This document shows positions 1 to 40,360 of a stretch of DNA of 64,000 nucleotides, piece by piece (the first letter of the stretch is position 1; the number at the start of each line of letters is the position of its first letter). The notes under the pieces are model-generated. The model was not told where the DNA came from, did no database searches, and saw only the letters and a list, made by a program, of their open reading frames with translations. The stretch is from the NCBI GenBank assembly GCA_034509425.1, contig JAVTVJ010000787.1:558001-622000 (forward strand), written 5' to 3'. The DNA is from Eopsaltria australis. Taxonomy: Eukaryota > Chordata > Aves > Passeriformes > Petroicidae. A program made the translations under genes and the position numbers.

Positions 1-1213
1 TGTTGGAAAGCTGTGGTCAAAAAGTTGTGGCTGACTTAAATTTATCCAACTGTAAACATTTCTTTTACTTACATAAACCCAGGTACAGGTAAGAGAGCTC
101 TGAGGGTCAGCAGAGAAATCATTCCCTGCAGGAAGGGATTATTTCTCTCTCTTGAAACCATTTAGTAATTGGCTACATCTGTGCCCCCAAAACTCTTGGC
201 AACCTAAAGCACTGTTTTTGTGGCTGTTGCTGGAGGTAGGACACAAGTAACTAAATCACTGATCTGATCTGGTGTGACATGGTTGGGTTTGTGATGAAAT
301 CGGGAGGACTGAGCGGATATCAGGGTTTGAGCAGCTCCCAGGACCACTCAAAACAAAGGTTTGGGGAGCCATGGTGAGCTTGGCTGTGTAATTGGTCTGA
401 GGTTTTTTAATGACTCAGAAAATTGCTGGGTACCTCTAAATGCTGGAATTACTTTTGGATGGTGCTCATTAGTGCTCTCCATGCTTTCCATCAGCAGCAC
501 GCTCACTGCGCTCCTTTTCACGGCGTAACACGAACCAGACCGGTTTGGTGCTTGTTAGGAGGAGGGTCTGTGACCCCCACACGAGGCATTGCAGCCCCTC
601 CTCTGAGGCAGAGATGAAATAATTTGTTCAATCCAGCACTGTTCCTTTATTGTTGAGACACCTGTAGACCTGTTCTGCAGCCACTCACAGCCTGACCTCC
701 TGAAGTCTCCACTGGTTAGACAAGATCAGTGTGGGTGCTCTGCCACCTGTGATAGCTCCAGAAACATCATGAACATCAAAATAGTTTTTTGACCTTTTTT
801 TGGCAAATTTCATCCAGACCTTTTCATCTGAAGTTTGGATTCTGCTGCAGACAAAAACCTTCTGGAGGAAAAGGGCAAAAACTCCAAATGCACGATGAGC
901 ATCTGCAGGTTCATTAAACTTGGGGGAGAATATTAAAACATGACACTCTGACTTCTTGGTTTCCTGAGTCCACTGCCACGGTGGAGCAGGTGTGAAGCAG
1001 AGGCATGGTCAGTATTTGGTGTGAAGTTGAGGGTATTTCTTGAAGCCTGTTTGCAGCTCAGTTTGCCATGGTCTTTTTATAGGGCTTGATCTCCAGACTG
1101 ATGGTGGCTGCTTTGCTTAAGATCCATTGAAAGGAGAGAAGCTGGCTTAGAAATGTTATTGTATGTAAAGAGTTTTCCAAAGCTAACACAGTAAGGAACT
1201 GGCATCTCATTTC

Positions 1214-1450
1214 TAGAATCCCAGAATGGTTTGGGTTGGGAGGGACCTAAAAGCTCATCCAGTCCCACCCCCTACCATGGGCAGGGACACCTTCCACTGT
1301 CCCAGGCTGCTCCCAGCCCTGTCCAGCCTGGCCTTGGGCACTTCCAGGGATCCAGGGGAAGCCAGGGCCTCCCCACCTTCCAGGGAGCAATTCCTTCCCA
1401 ATATCCCATCTCATCCTGCCCTCTGGCAGTTTAAAACCACTCCTAGGCTG
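1214..1450 (-). mobile_element. CR1-like LINE 3' fragment
   Basis: It starts with the block ccagaatggtttgggttggg and runs through the standard CR1 tail seen many times in this window: a motif like ccatgggcagggacacctt, then ccagcctggccttgggcact. Plus-strand reading is the reverse complement of the element. It is a 5'-truncated, diverged copy. Confidence 0.8.
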
Positions 1451-2164
1451 GTATTCCTGCTGGGAAGGATAACCACACTAAGTTCCCTCCCTGAGATCCC
1501 TCTTACTCTGTCCATAATGTTCCTGCTGCTTGTTTCTCACGAAAGAGCACCTTGGTCCCCATGTGGATACATGGAGTATGTCCAGGACTGTCCATGACTG
1601 CCCCCAAGTGTTGTGCTGACAAGGGAAATGGCCCAAACTTGAACATGAATTAAAAGGGTGGGTGGAAGAAGAGAATTTTTGGGTCACTGGCCCTCATCAG
1701 CCCAGACACTTTTCATTCATTAGCAAAACAGTTTGTGGTTTGCCCTTTCACCACATCTGTTGTTGGGTTTTTCAGACTGCTGAGGCTTCAATTAGAGTTC
1801 ATTAGAGACCTTGTCAATCACAGCCCTCCAGAAGTCCTGCCTGAAAGAAGCTGTGCATGGTGCTGGAAATGGGCCTTGGCATGGAATGCTCTGCTTGGCA
1901 TTCAATTAGTCATTATTTGTAAATACACTGCTCAGAGGCTGTCAGAATGTACAAGAGGACCTCTAAATCTCTACAGAACAAGTTTGCTGCAGGCACATAC
2001 TTTTGTAAGGACAGCTAATTTAAATTGGATTAATTTTCCATGGAGGTCCTCTGGAAACTGCGAGCTTTGGAGCATCTACCTGTGAGCCAAGTCCAAACTG
2101 AAAGGAAGTCCCCAAAAGAGGAGAGAGAAAGGTGATTACACTGCTCTTAAATGGGTTTGTCGTG

Positions 2165-2235
2165 AGGATGCTCCAAGTCAGAGGTTGGACTTGATGAACT
2201 TCAGGGTCTTTTCCAGCCTAAATGATTCTGTGTGT
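2165..2235 (+). mobile_element. Short CR1-like 3' end
   Basis: The words gttggacttgatgaacttca and cttttccagcctaaatgatt match the extreme 3' end of CR1, in sense orientation. The terminal ATTCTRTG-like octamer is present once. Confidence 0.6.
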
Positions 2236-5200
2236 AGTGACAGCACTTGGAGCATTAGTCCAGATGTTGATTGTGTCACATAAATGCTCTGTCACCTCCT
2301 CATTGCCTCCCGTTGTCCGGGAGTTGCTGCTGATTCACTGTGCTTCCCATGGAAGCCTGTTGTGAATCACATCTGTTCTCATCTCCTGCTAGAAGGGGAA
2401 CTGTGAGGGTGTTCCCTGGTTGGAAATGTGTCCTGGGATCAGTAGAGAGTGAGGTTTTGTTCAGCTCATGGCAGTCACACCAAGTGAGGCGTGAGGGAGG
2501 GAAGGCGCTGAGCTCGCTTTCGAGTGGCCGAGCAGCTTATCCTGGAAGGTCAGAATAACCCATGGCAGTTGGAGTCCTCCTGCTTCCTTTCTCTTAAGGT
2601 CAGTTGTACAGAAATTCAGCCCTCTGTACTTCCAGCTGTGCTCTTCCCAAGAGAAATCCTGAGGAAGGATCAGCTTCTGGGCAGTGCTGCCGTGGAGGGT
2701 CCCTGCCTCGGGCACCTTGGCAGCACAGGACAAGGTGGGTGAGTGATGTCCACCAGAGTCCTTTTGGGGTATTTTCTTCAGACAACTTCCCTGACGTGTC
2801 TTTGAGGTGGCAGAGGTGGAAGGAAGCTGGATTTATTGTCCTTGTGGGCCATGTGCAGCAAATAACAGATCTGTGACAGGGTTGCCTTGATGGCTTTGTC
2901 TCGAGTGTGGAAGTTGATGCATTTTCAGTCTTGGGGAAAGTTAAGCAGGTTCCTTTAGCAAGTACAAATTTCCTGCTGAGTGTTTAATTTGGATGTTTGC
3001 CTGGGTGTGTATAATATAAATTAGATGAAAAATCTAGCTGAGTCAGGAAAATCAGATGCCTGGCATGAAGTGGGGACAGAAAATGCTCCTCACAGAACAG
3101 ACAGGCTCGCCAGGAGAGGGAGGATTGCTCACAGCCACAGCTCCTCCCTCTCTTCTCCCAGTAAGACTGCTGTTGAAACAGCACTCATTCCCAAAAGTGA
3201 AAGCTTTCTTGAAGAACAGAACCAAGTCATGCTGCCATGGAAGAATTAAAGTGAGAGTTCTTTATAGACACAGCAGTCATAACTTTCTTGGGTATTTTTT
3301 AAGGCTCTGTTTGCAATTAAAGATCTGGGAGGTGATCAGCTCTGCTTTCTCATCACGGGGGAATACTGAAGTATTTTTAGTAGAATGTGTTACTTCTTAG
3401 AAAAATCTCAGCATGATGAATCTTAAAATGTGTAAACTTATTATTTTGAAATATTTGAGCACAATTCAGGCTGTTGCTTCGTGTGAGCTCCAGGCAAGTC
3501 CCAAATCTGCTTGCATGCCTTCGGTGACTGAAGATATATGAAGCTCCAGAATTTACCCCCAGGCAAACTGCGCTGCTTGGGCTGCACAGACCATAAAGAA
3601 CACGAGAATGTGACTGGAGCTTTTTGTGTTTGGAGTCCAAGAGCCTGAGCGTTGCAGGGAGAGATAAAATAATTGGATGCAGATGGCCAGCTGAGCGTCT
3701 GGGGAGGGTGGAAGATGTTTTAAACAAAAAAAAAAATCAAATCCAGTGAAAGCTGAAAAAGAAGGTGGTGGAAGCAGAAGTGCTTTGACAGCCCTGTGGG
3801 CTCAAAGCTGAGTCTTTGACCTGCTGTTCTGCCTGGACTTGCTGACCTCTGGGGTGAGCTCCCAGCCACCAGCAGCCAGGCAGGTTTCTAACACGAGGAT
3901 TATTGGCTAAAGAAAGAGGCTCTGGCTCTCTGAATAAATTGATGGTGGTTGAGAGCCAGTTTTTCCATTTGGTGAGTGGCTGGAAGCAAGAGCTTTTCCA
4001 GCCAGCAAAGATTACCTCTGGATATCTTGATGGTAATTGGAGATAACAATTAATAGATGTAAATTGTTAATGTGATTCTTGGCTTAGAGCTTGCAACCCC
4101 ATTTCCTGGCATGAGATTGGAAAAGGGAATTTCAGTTCTGGCTTCATATCATTTATTGTTTCTATTTTTAAGGCTGTTTGATTTCCAGGCTCCTGCCACT
4201 GCACTGCTGATGTTAGAGACCCTTAGAATACCTGTTTAAATATCATTTGAAGGGAGTGTGTGTGAGGATGAGTTGGTGAGCTCATTGGAAACCTCCCTAA
4301 CCTCTTCTAAGGATGGAGGGGAAAGCTGGGATAGAGAAATACCCCTGGAGTGTGTCCTAAATTCCCTGAATTGTTGCTGGATATCTCCATCCCCAGCTGG
4401 ACTGACACAAAGAGTCAGGACTTCCCAAGATATTGATAGTCTGTGATGGCTCCTGGGGCTGGGGCTGGTAATGAGATACAGGAGCCTTCACCTGCAGGTC
4501 AGCAGTCCAGGGCACCCTGGCCAGATGGCTGCCTTTTGTTTCTCAGAAGGGGAATCCAACAAAGCACAGGAAGAAAGCCAAGGCTCCTGTTTTATGAATG
4601 GTTGTCACCTTTTTAAGCGTCGTTCCTCGAGCTGAATTAAAACATTCTGTAATTAATGTGACATTTCTGCCGTGACACAGTTAGCTAGGCAAACCTGGAT
4701 GTGCAGCCTTGTTAACATCTGCCTTTTTCCAGAAAAGCTCATTTGGTTTCATTTGGGTTTTGCCAGTTCTTGCAGTGCTGGAATTCAGTGCAAGTGCATG
4801 AAGAGCACGGAGCTGTTTCCAGTATCAATTGTAGCACTAAAGTCCATTCAAGTGTCATTTAATAAACAAAGCTTGATGATTGTGCGGCCTTTGGACCTGT
4901 GATGAATCAAATGAAGGTTTAGCACTGTGTGGATTTGTGGGAGTGACTTTCCTGGTGGTTTTTTAGGCCCAAGATGAGTGGAGCCAGGCTTCCTTCTTGA
5001 GTTTCCACAACATCCTCGAGGCTGGGCCAGCCTTCTGCAGGAACAGGAAATTCTGAGGCAGTTCAATGACTCAGAAACATCAGAATAATGCTTGATGAGA
5101 TGAAGGATCTGAGCTGGAGGTGTGCCAGAAGGGTTATTTTGTGAGAGCTCCCATGGCTCTTCTGTGTTTGAGTGGTTTCCCCCAAGCCACAGGAGCAGCT

Positions 5201-5394
5201 CTTCCGTCCTCCTTTAATGTTAAAAGTTCCCATGTCAGTAAAATCCTCACCTTCCTGGTGGGATGGGCCTTTTAATTCAGAACTCCTCTCATCACATGCA
5301 TCTTCAGATCCCTGCACCTTGCAGATGCAGATTCCAAGCACAGATGGAGCTGAATGGCTCCTTGGCTAATTGAAGTTTGCCTCATCTTCCCAGA

Positions 5395-5660
5395 ACTGGA
5401 GAAGTGTTTGGGTTGGAAGGGTCCTTAAAGATCACCCAGTGCCACCCCTGCCATGGCAGGGACACCTCCCACTGTCCAGGCTGCTCCAAGCCCTGTCCAG
5501 CCTGGCCTTGGGCATTTCAGGGATCCAGGGACAGCCACAGCTGCTCTGGGCACCCTGTGCCAGGGCCTCACCACCCTCCCAGGGAAGGATTTCTTTCTAA
5601 TTTCCAAAATAAATTTAATTTCTTTCAGTTTGAAGCCTTTCCCCCTTGTTCCTTTTGCTT
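5395..5660 (-). mobile_element. CR1-like LINE 3' fragment
   Basis: It opens with gtttgggttggaagggtcct and continues through the same CR1 tail blocks as the copy at 1214. It reaches the segment about the last part of the tail (cttgttccttttgcttc). Reverse orientation, truncated. Confidence 0.8.
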
Positions 5661-8325
5661 CTTTAAGGAAAAAAAATACATAATCTTTAATTTTGCTGCA
5701 TTTAGCACCATTTTCCAGTGTGTAAGGTTCCTGTGGAGGTCAGTAATGCTGACCTGGGAATAAACATGGAAAAAGGTTATTTCCAAGGACTGGTACAGCA
5801 GGAATGTTGCTGTTTCAGTGGTAGATGTGGTGCATTTCAGCCAAGGCTGTAGAATAAAGCAGCCACCTGGGTGTGCTCCACTGGGGTGGCTGCTGAGCCA
5901 AAATATTGGCTGTCCTGAGTGTGTGAAGTGTGGAATTTGATGCAATTCAATGTGATCAAAGTAAGGATGGGGAGTGTGTGTCAGACAAGGAGAACTGAGG
6001 TATTATTCCTCTTTCCTTTATGGATTTTTTTTTTTAGATACTTGTTTAATCATATTTTTAAAATAATCCAGAAGCAATTGTTTAATTGCTAATGAGCTCC
6101 TTGAACCAAGAAGCGAGTCCAGAAGGAATGATTGAGCTTAGCTACTCCAAAAAGGGTCGGGTTTCCACTTTGACACAAGTGATTATTTGTCTTGATAGCA
6201 GAGCAGTTGCCTTAATTAAAACACTGTCCACATACCTGGGCAGCTCTGCTGGAGAATTTGGTTTCACAGCACAACAGGATCCTTGTTGGACACGTTTCCC
6301 TCACTTTCTCATTCAGGTTTTCTTTCCTCCATTGTGTATCTCCTTGGAAAAAAAATATCCCCCAAACACCGTGCCCCGTTCCTTCTGAATGATGCTCCTG
6401 TTCTTCCAGGCTGAGCCCCAGATCTCTTTGGTTTTTTTTCTTTCCAGTTTACATTGAGGGTGGTCTCACTTCCTGAGGGCTCAGAGGCACCAGAAGAGAC
6501 GACTGAGAGCTGATCTGGGGGAACAAGGGTGCATTAGGGCCAGGTGACATTAATGCTGCCCTTCAGCTGGAGATACAAGGTGCAGATTGTGTTCTGCGTG
6601 TGACCTGCCAGTGCTTGTGGCAGAACAAAGATGGGAGCCCAGCCTTTGCTCCTCCAGAACCTCATCCTCCAGTGTTTGCATCGCTGTGACATTTATTTAC
6701 AGTGCTGTGATGATGAGTGGAACAAAATCACTGCTTTGGAGTTACAGTTTGGCCTGGGGAGTGGCTTCATTCTTGTGTTTCTAAAATTGCCTGTGTAATG
6801 ATTGCTCAGGCACCTGAGTGGATTTTGGGTCTTCAGTTAACATAGAACAAGCTTAATAAGAAAAATTAACAGCACAAATCCGCTCTTTGTGGCTGGAAAC
6901 TCAGAGCATCAGTTGCCTTCCAAGCAGAGTTGTCTTTGCTGGGATCAGAAGATGAACTGAATCCTGCAAGAGTCTGAGTGTGCACAGCAGTAATTGGAAT
7001 GTTTTTGTAAGGTTCAGTACTTGACATGGAGAAGAATCCAAAGGACCAAAATTCAGAAGGAATCACAGTCTCATGGAGATAAAGCTGAAGTGTTTAAAGC
7101 TGCAAATAACCTTGTTCAAATTATTGCCTGTGATTTGTAAGCAGTTTTCAAGAGCAGAAGAGGAAGGGCAGTCTGCATAAATTCTGAATTCATTCTTAGG
7201 AAGCACAATTGATGTAATAAATAGCATAAAAATTAGATTCTTGGAGTAACTGTGCCACACTTGGGTGCTTTTCCAATAATCAGAATTACATGAGTAGTTC
7301 CATCAGCTGGAATATCTGTTCTTCTTATAAATACTGTAGGAATTTTTCTAATATTTCCAAACTAGATGAGTGGCTTTTCTCTTGTTTTATTCTGAAAGAA
7401 GAGAAGGGGAAAGAATGGATTGCCTGAAGTCCTGTGGAGTGTCTGTACCAAGGATCTACAGCTTGTTTCACAATGGGGGGTTATGATACAGTGCAGTATT
7501 ATATTCTAGTAAGTGTGTGATATAATGCACTCACTGTTAGGGCTGGAAGAATAACCCCAGCCCTCAGAAACTGGCAAAGTGACCCTGCCCATGAATATTT
7601 GTTACCAAGTCATCCACAGATAAGTTTAGTTCAGTAGATTGCATCTTAAAAAGAAAACAATGGGTTACAAGTTCCTTCTACTCAATATGGGATTGTGCTC
7701 AGAGCCCTGCAGAAACCCCACACCAGGCATGTGCTGTTCTTGAAAGAAAGTCACATCTAAAAGTTACTTGTGTGGGGTTTTTTATAAGGGTTGTAAATTC
7801 AGGATAATCAAATTTGCCTCGGGTTTGGGGTTTCTTGTGAGAAGGCTTTGTGTGGATATTTGGGGCTGAAGGGTTGCACTGCAAGGCCTCGTGTTCCCAC
7901 ACGTGTTCCCAAAGAAACAGAGTGGAAACAGGCTGGGGAAAAAGCCACTTCCCCCCCAATTCTCTTTTCATCACTATTACTCATCCTAAAGGCAGGTCAG
8001 AGTGAGGACATTTCTCTGTGCTGATGGGCTCCTGGCCAAGGAGCAGCGCAGAGGAGGGGACAGATGTGTCCCACTGGTCACCTCTGGATGCAGCTCCCAG
8101 TGCTGGGCTGCTCTGGGCTGCCTGTGCTGTACCTGAGGGTGAAGCAGGCAGATTGAGTTGCTGTCAGCCTGAAGGGTCAACCCAAAATGAATGGTTATTG
8201 GGGAAGAGAAGGAAGGGACAGAGAGGAGGCAGATGTGCTCACAGACACAGGTACATCATTTCACCTGCCTTGTGCCACGGCACTGCTGCTTTGGGTCAGC
8301 TCTGGGGAATGTCTGGGTTGTCTGG

Positions 8326-8765
8326 TGATGCCTGAAGGATTTTTCTGCTTTTTCTCTGAACATTTCTTACACTGTTCCCTACATTCACAAGTATCAGCAT
8401 GCACACTTGGGATGCTTTAGGTGATAGCTCAGCCCGGTTTCATGGGAGACCAAACACCCCTGAAACCACGGAGAGTTAGAGACCAAACACTCTGTTTTCG
8501 TGGGCCCTCAAGGTCTCCTAGTAGGACAGATTCGGTAAACTAGAAGTGAGCCCACCCAGGCCCCTTCTTGGGCCCTCCTGGTAGATCTGCTGATGAGTAG
8601 AGTCTTTAATTGTACACTCGACTGGGGGGACGGGGCTTTGGTGCCGCGTTCTACCTGGACGGCAGAAGCCATGGAATGGGATCCTATTAAAATCCCGAGG
8701 GAAACGACCCCCAACCCTCTGCCCCTGTCTGAGCCTTTATTTCCTAAGACCAGAAAAAGGCATCA
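8326..8765. mobile_element. Solo LTR (copy 1), about 440 bp, of a retrovirus-like element
   Basis: The element starts with TGATGCCT and ends with AGGCATCA, so it has TG...CA termini with 8-bp inverted ends. It is flanked on both sides by the 4-bp direct repeat CTGG (8322-8325 and 8766-8769). A highly similar copy in opposite orientation is at 31291-31732. There is no internal gag/pol/env sequence and no second LTR nearby, so it is a solo LTR left by recombination. A 4-bp target duplication is typical of class I (gammaretrovirus-like) endogenous retroviruses. Transcriptional orientation is uncertain: possible A-rich signals occur on both strands. Confidence 0.8.
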
Positions 8766-9111
8766 CTGGTCTCAGGAAAAGGAAGGATTTCCCTAAAAGC
8801 TGCAGCTGCTTGTCCACTTCGGTTTCTGCAGGGAACGTGTTGAGGTTTTGAGGCCTCTTCAGGCAGGTACCAAAGGATGAACTCCCATGAGAGCCCAGAG
8901 CTGGATTTAATCCTGAACTGCTCTTGGTCTGGGCTCTGCAGTTCTCACTCATGGCCACATTACAGTCTGGAGAGACCAAAGCAAAAACACTCCAATGAAT
9001 ATTTCAGCTTTTTCAGCACTTTACCAACCATGTCTTGGTTTGCCTCTGATTCTTTGTGTGTTTGAGGGTTGATTGTGTGGGTCAGGTGCTGCATCACTTA
9101 CTGGTCACATC

Positions 9112-9255
9112 TTAGAGCCATGGAATGGTTTGGGTTGGAGGGACCTTAAAGCCCATTCAGTTCTCCTGTCCTGCCATGGCAGGGACACCTTCCACTATCC
9201 CAGGTTGCTCCAAGCCCTGTCCAACCTGTCCTTAGACATTTCCAGGGATGAGGCA
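9112..9255 (-). mobile_element. CR1-like LINE 3' fragment
   Basis: It contains atggtttgggttggagggac and the following CR1 tail to cttagacatttccagggatg. It is short and in reverse orientation. Confidence 0.75.
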
Positions 9256-9876
9256 GCCACAGTCTGTTTTGTCATTTCCACTTAGGGTTGTTTTTTTTTT
9301 ATTTTATCTTTCATAGTCACACTGGTTTATGTGTCCCTGCTCACTCTGACTGTCATTCTCTGTATGTTACTGCCTTGTACTTGGGATTAGGAATGTTTTT
9401 GTTCCAGGCAGTTTGATCTCTTCTATCCCACCTAGTACATTAAAATAGTTTCGGGGCTGTTGCACCCCAAATTTGTTTTTTCTCCTCTAGGCTTCTTTCC
9501 TTTCAGATGATGCTAATCCATTCACTGAATCATTGACTTGAAGAGAAGAAAGCACATTTCCATGTTTTCTTTATTCCTCCCTCCCTCCCTTCCTCCCCTT
9601 TTCATTTCTTACGAATTGTGAATTCATCACTTCATTATTAATTTTGCCCTTGATTGCCTTTTGTCCTCATACTCTCAGTCAGGTTTTCATCTCTGTGATC
9701 CAGAGTGAAATGCAGAAGAGATTCCACACTGCTTATTTTTTTCTTGCTCTATTTACACATTGTCACCAATCCGTTCTAGAACTTAGAGCTGTCCTGTGAT
9801 CCTGTTGTGCTGTTTTGCTTGAGTCCTTTTCTCTTGCAGCAAAACCTGGACTGTTGTTCTAGCAGGAAATACAGGA

Positions 9877-9985
9877 TTGTTTAATGATAATAACTGCAGG
9901 AATGATTGCTGATTGTTTAATGATAATAACTGCAGGAATGATTGCTGATTGTTTAATGATAATAACTGCAGGAGTGATTGCTGAT
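9877..9985 (+). repeat. 36-bp tandem repeat, three copies
   Basis: The motif TTGTTTAATGATAATAACTG begins at 9877, 9913 and 9949, exactly 36 bases apart. The units are almost identical: the third has one A-to-G change in ggaatgattgc. The array is fully intronic, about 650 bp before CAPZB exon 3. The short repetitive reading frames it generates are not coding. Confidence 0.95.
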
Positions 9986-10590
9986 GGTCCCTGGGATGGA
10001 CTGGGGCACAGGGCTGCACATTACCTGAAGTGTGTGCAGGGAGATGCAGTCTCATCTCTCTGCAGGACCTCACAGCCCCTCTGCCAGGTTGGAAGCAGAG
10101 CTTGTCTTTGTCCAGGTGCAGGGCAGGGAGGCAGTTGTGGTCCTGCATCCATGGAAGGTGCAGGAGGTGTGTTGGATTTGACATGGGCACTTTTATTCTC
10201 ATTAACCAGCGTGGTCATGCTTGGCCACCTGCCTGGAAACTGCTCTGAGCTTGACCCAGAGTGGGAGCTTGGGAAAGCTCACTCCAGCTTATAGATTCAT
10301 TTAGCAGCTCCCTCATTGCCACTGCTCTGTAAATATTTACCTTTATCCATCAGCCCTGGACAGTCTCTTCCCTGGCCAGCCTTGGCACAGAGTGAACATG
10401 GAGCATGTTTATATTGAAGTGTGCTGGACCACACCAAAGGTTTGGTAATTAAATCTGAAATTATTGGAGGTGGGAGCATTGGGGTGTGTAGTAACTGCAG
10501 TGCTTTTCTTCAAGAGTTTTGGCTTTGGGACAGATGTGGGCTGTTAATAAGGAAATCTGTTCTTTGGGGTGCCAGTGCCTTTTAACCTGA

Positions 10591-39566
<28,976 letters not shown>

Positions 39567-39703
39567 AGTCCTGTCCGTGCTAATCAGCCATGCCATGCAC
39601 TCGTTAGATTCCTTTCGTAGAGAATCATCCCCCCGCCCTTTTCTGTTGGTCACGTCACGATTTGCATCCAATACTCTCCATGCAACGCCATCCTCTCCCC
39701 ATG

Positions 39704-39709
39704 AATAAA
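39704..39709 (+). promoter_or_regulatory. CAPZB: Proximal poly(A) signal AATAAA of CAPZB
   Basis: A canonical hexamer lies 138 bases after the beta2 stop codon. Downstream T-rich sequence would support cleavage around 39730. Confidence 0.75.
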
Positions 39710-40341
39710 GCTGTACAAACTTTTTCAGTCTCTGAGGCCTACTTTGCACCACATTTTACTATCGAGACCTTAGGCTATGTTTCTGTAGAAGTCCATGTAT
39801 TTTTTTCTCCTCCCGCCCCTTTCCCACTGTCCCCCATTTATATGCATCACCACGGATCATTGTTTGTCTTTTCCTCCCTCACCCCCCCCCCTCCTCCTGC
39901 CTTTTTGTTACATTGGTGTAAAAAATGTAAAACAAAAATTTATTAAATACTGTGGTGTGTGAAAGAGGAAGAACTGGAAAAACATAAAAAGAGAAAAAAA
40001 AAAAAAAAGAAAAATAATCTATTCCACGTATGTTTGGGGGCTGGGCACAGGGGCTGGCTGGAGGGAGGGAGGGAAGAGAGGGTGTTCCTTGGGGTTGTAC
40101 TGAGTAACCCAGATGTGCAGGAGATGGTGATTTGGAGACCTGCTGAAAAGTTCTGCTCTTCTATAGCCTGGTTCCAAAGGCGCTTTTCTGTCAATTTTTA
40201 TGGAATGCAAAAAGGGGTTTTTGTTTTGATTTTTTTTTTTGGTTTTTTTTGTAAAGCTTAAATTGAATCTACATCTGATACTTGAGCCTCCATACTAAAA
40301 AATGGAAAAAAGGAAAAAAAAGAAAAAAAAAATACTAAAAC

Positions 40342-40347
40342 AATAAA
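40342..40347 (+). promoter_or_regulatory. CAPZB: Distal poly(A) signal AATAAA of CAPZB
   Basis: A canonical hexamer lies inside an A-rich run, followed by GT-rich sequence (tgtgcgtgtggttgtgtcc) typical of a downstream cleavage element. Confidence 0.65.
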
Positions 40348-40360
40348 AACAAAAAAAATC

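Larger units (their letters stand above)
39567..40360 (+). other. CAPZB: CAPZB 3' untranslated region
   Basis: The sequence after the beta2 stop has no further splice structure. It holds two canonical AATAAA signals, at 39704-39709 and 40342-40347. Between them it is rich in T, C and A homopolymer runs (for example near 39880, 39992 and 40230). The first signal sits in a stretch (ATGAATAAAGCTGTACAAAC) that I recognise as typical of vertebrate CAPZB. The 3' end is inferred from the second signal, so short and long 3' UTR forms are likely. Confidence 0.7.

Noticed and set aside
8508..8796. Two nearly identical small frames at about 8.6 kb and 31.4 kb that might suggest a duplicated small gene.
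   Set aside because: Both lie inside the solo LTR copies. Their similarity reflects the repeat, not a conserved gene.
9783..10294. A 139-codon minus frame and 136-codon plus frame near 10 kb with repeated peptide segments.
   Set aside because: The repeats come from the 36-bp tandem array, and neither frame shows splice signals or recognisable domains.
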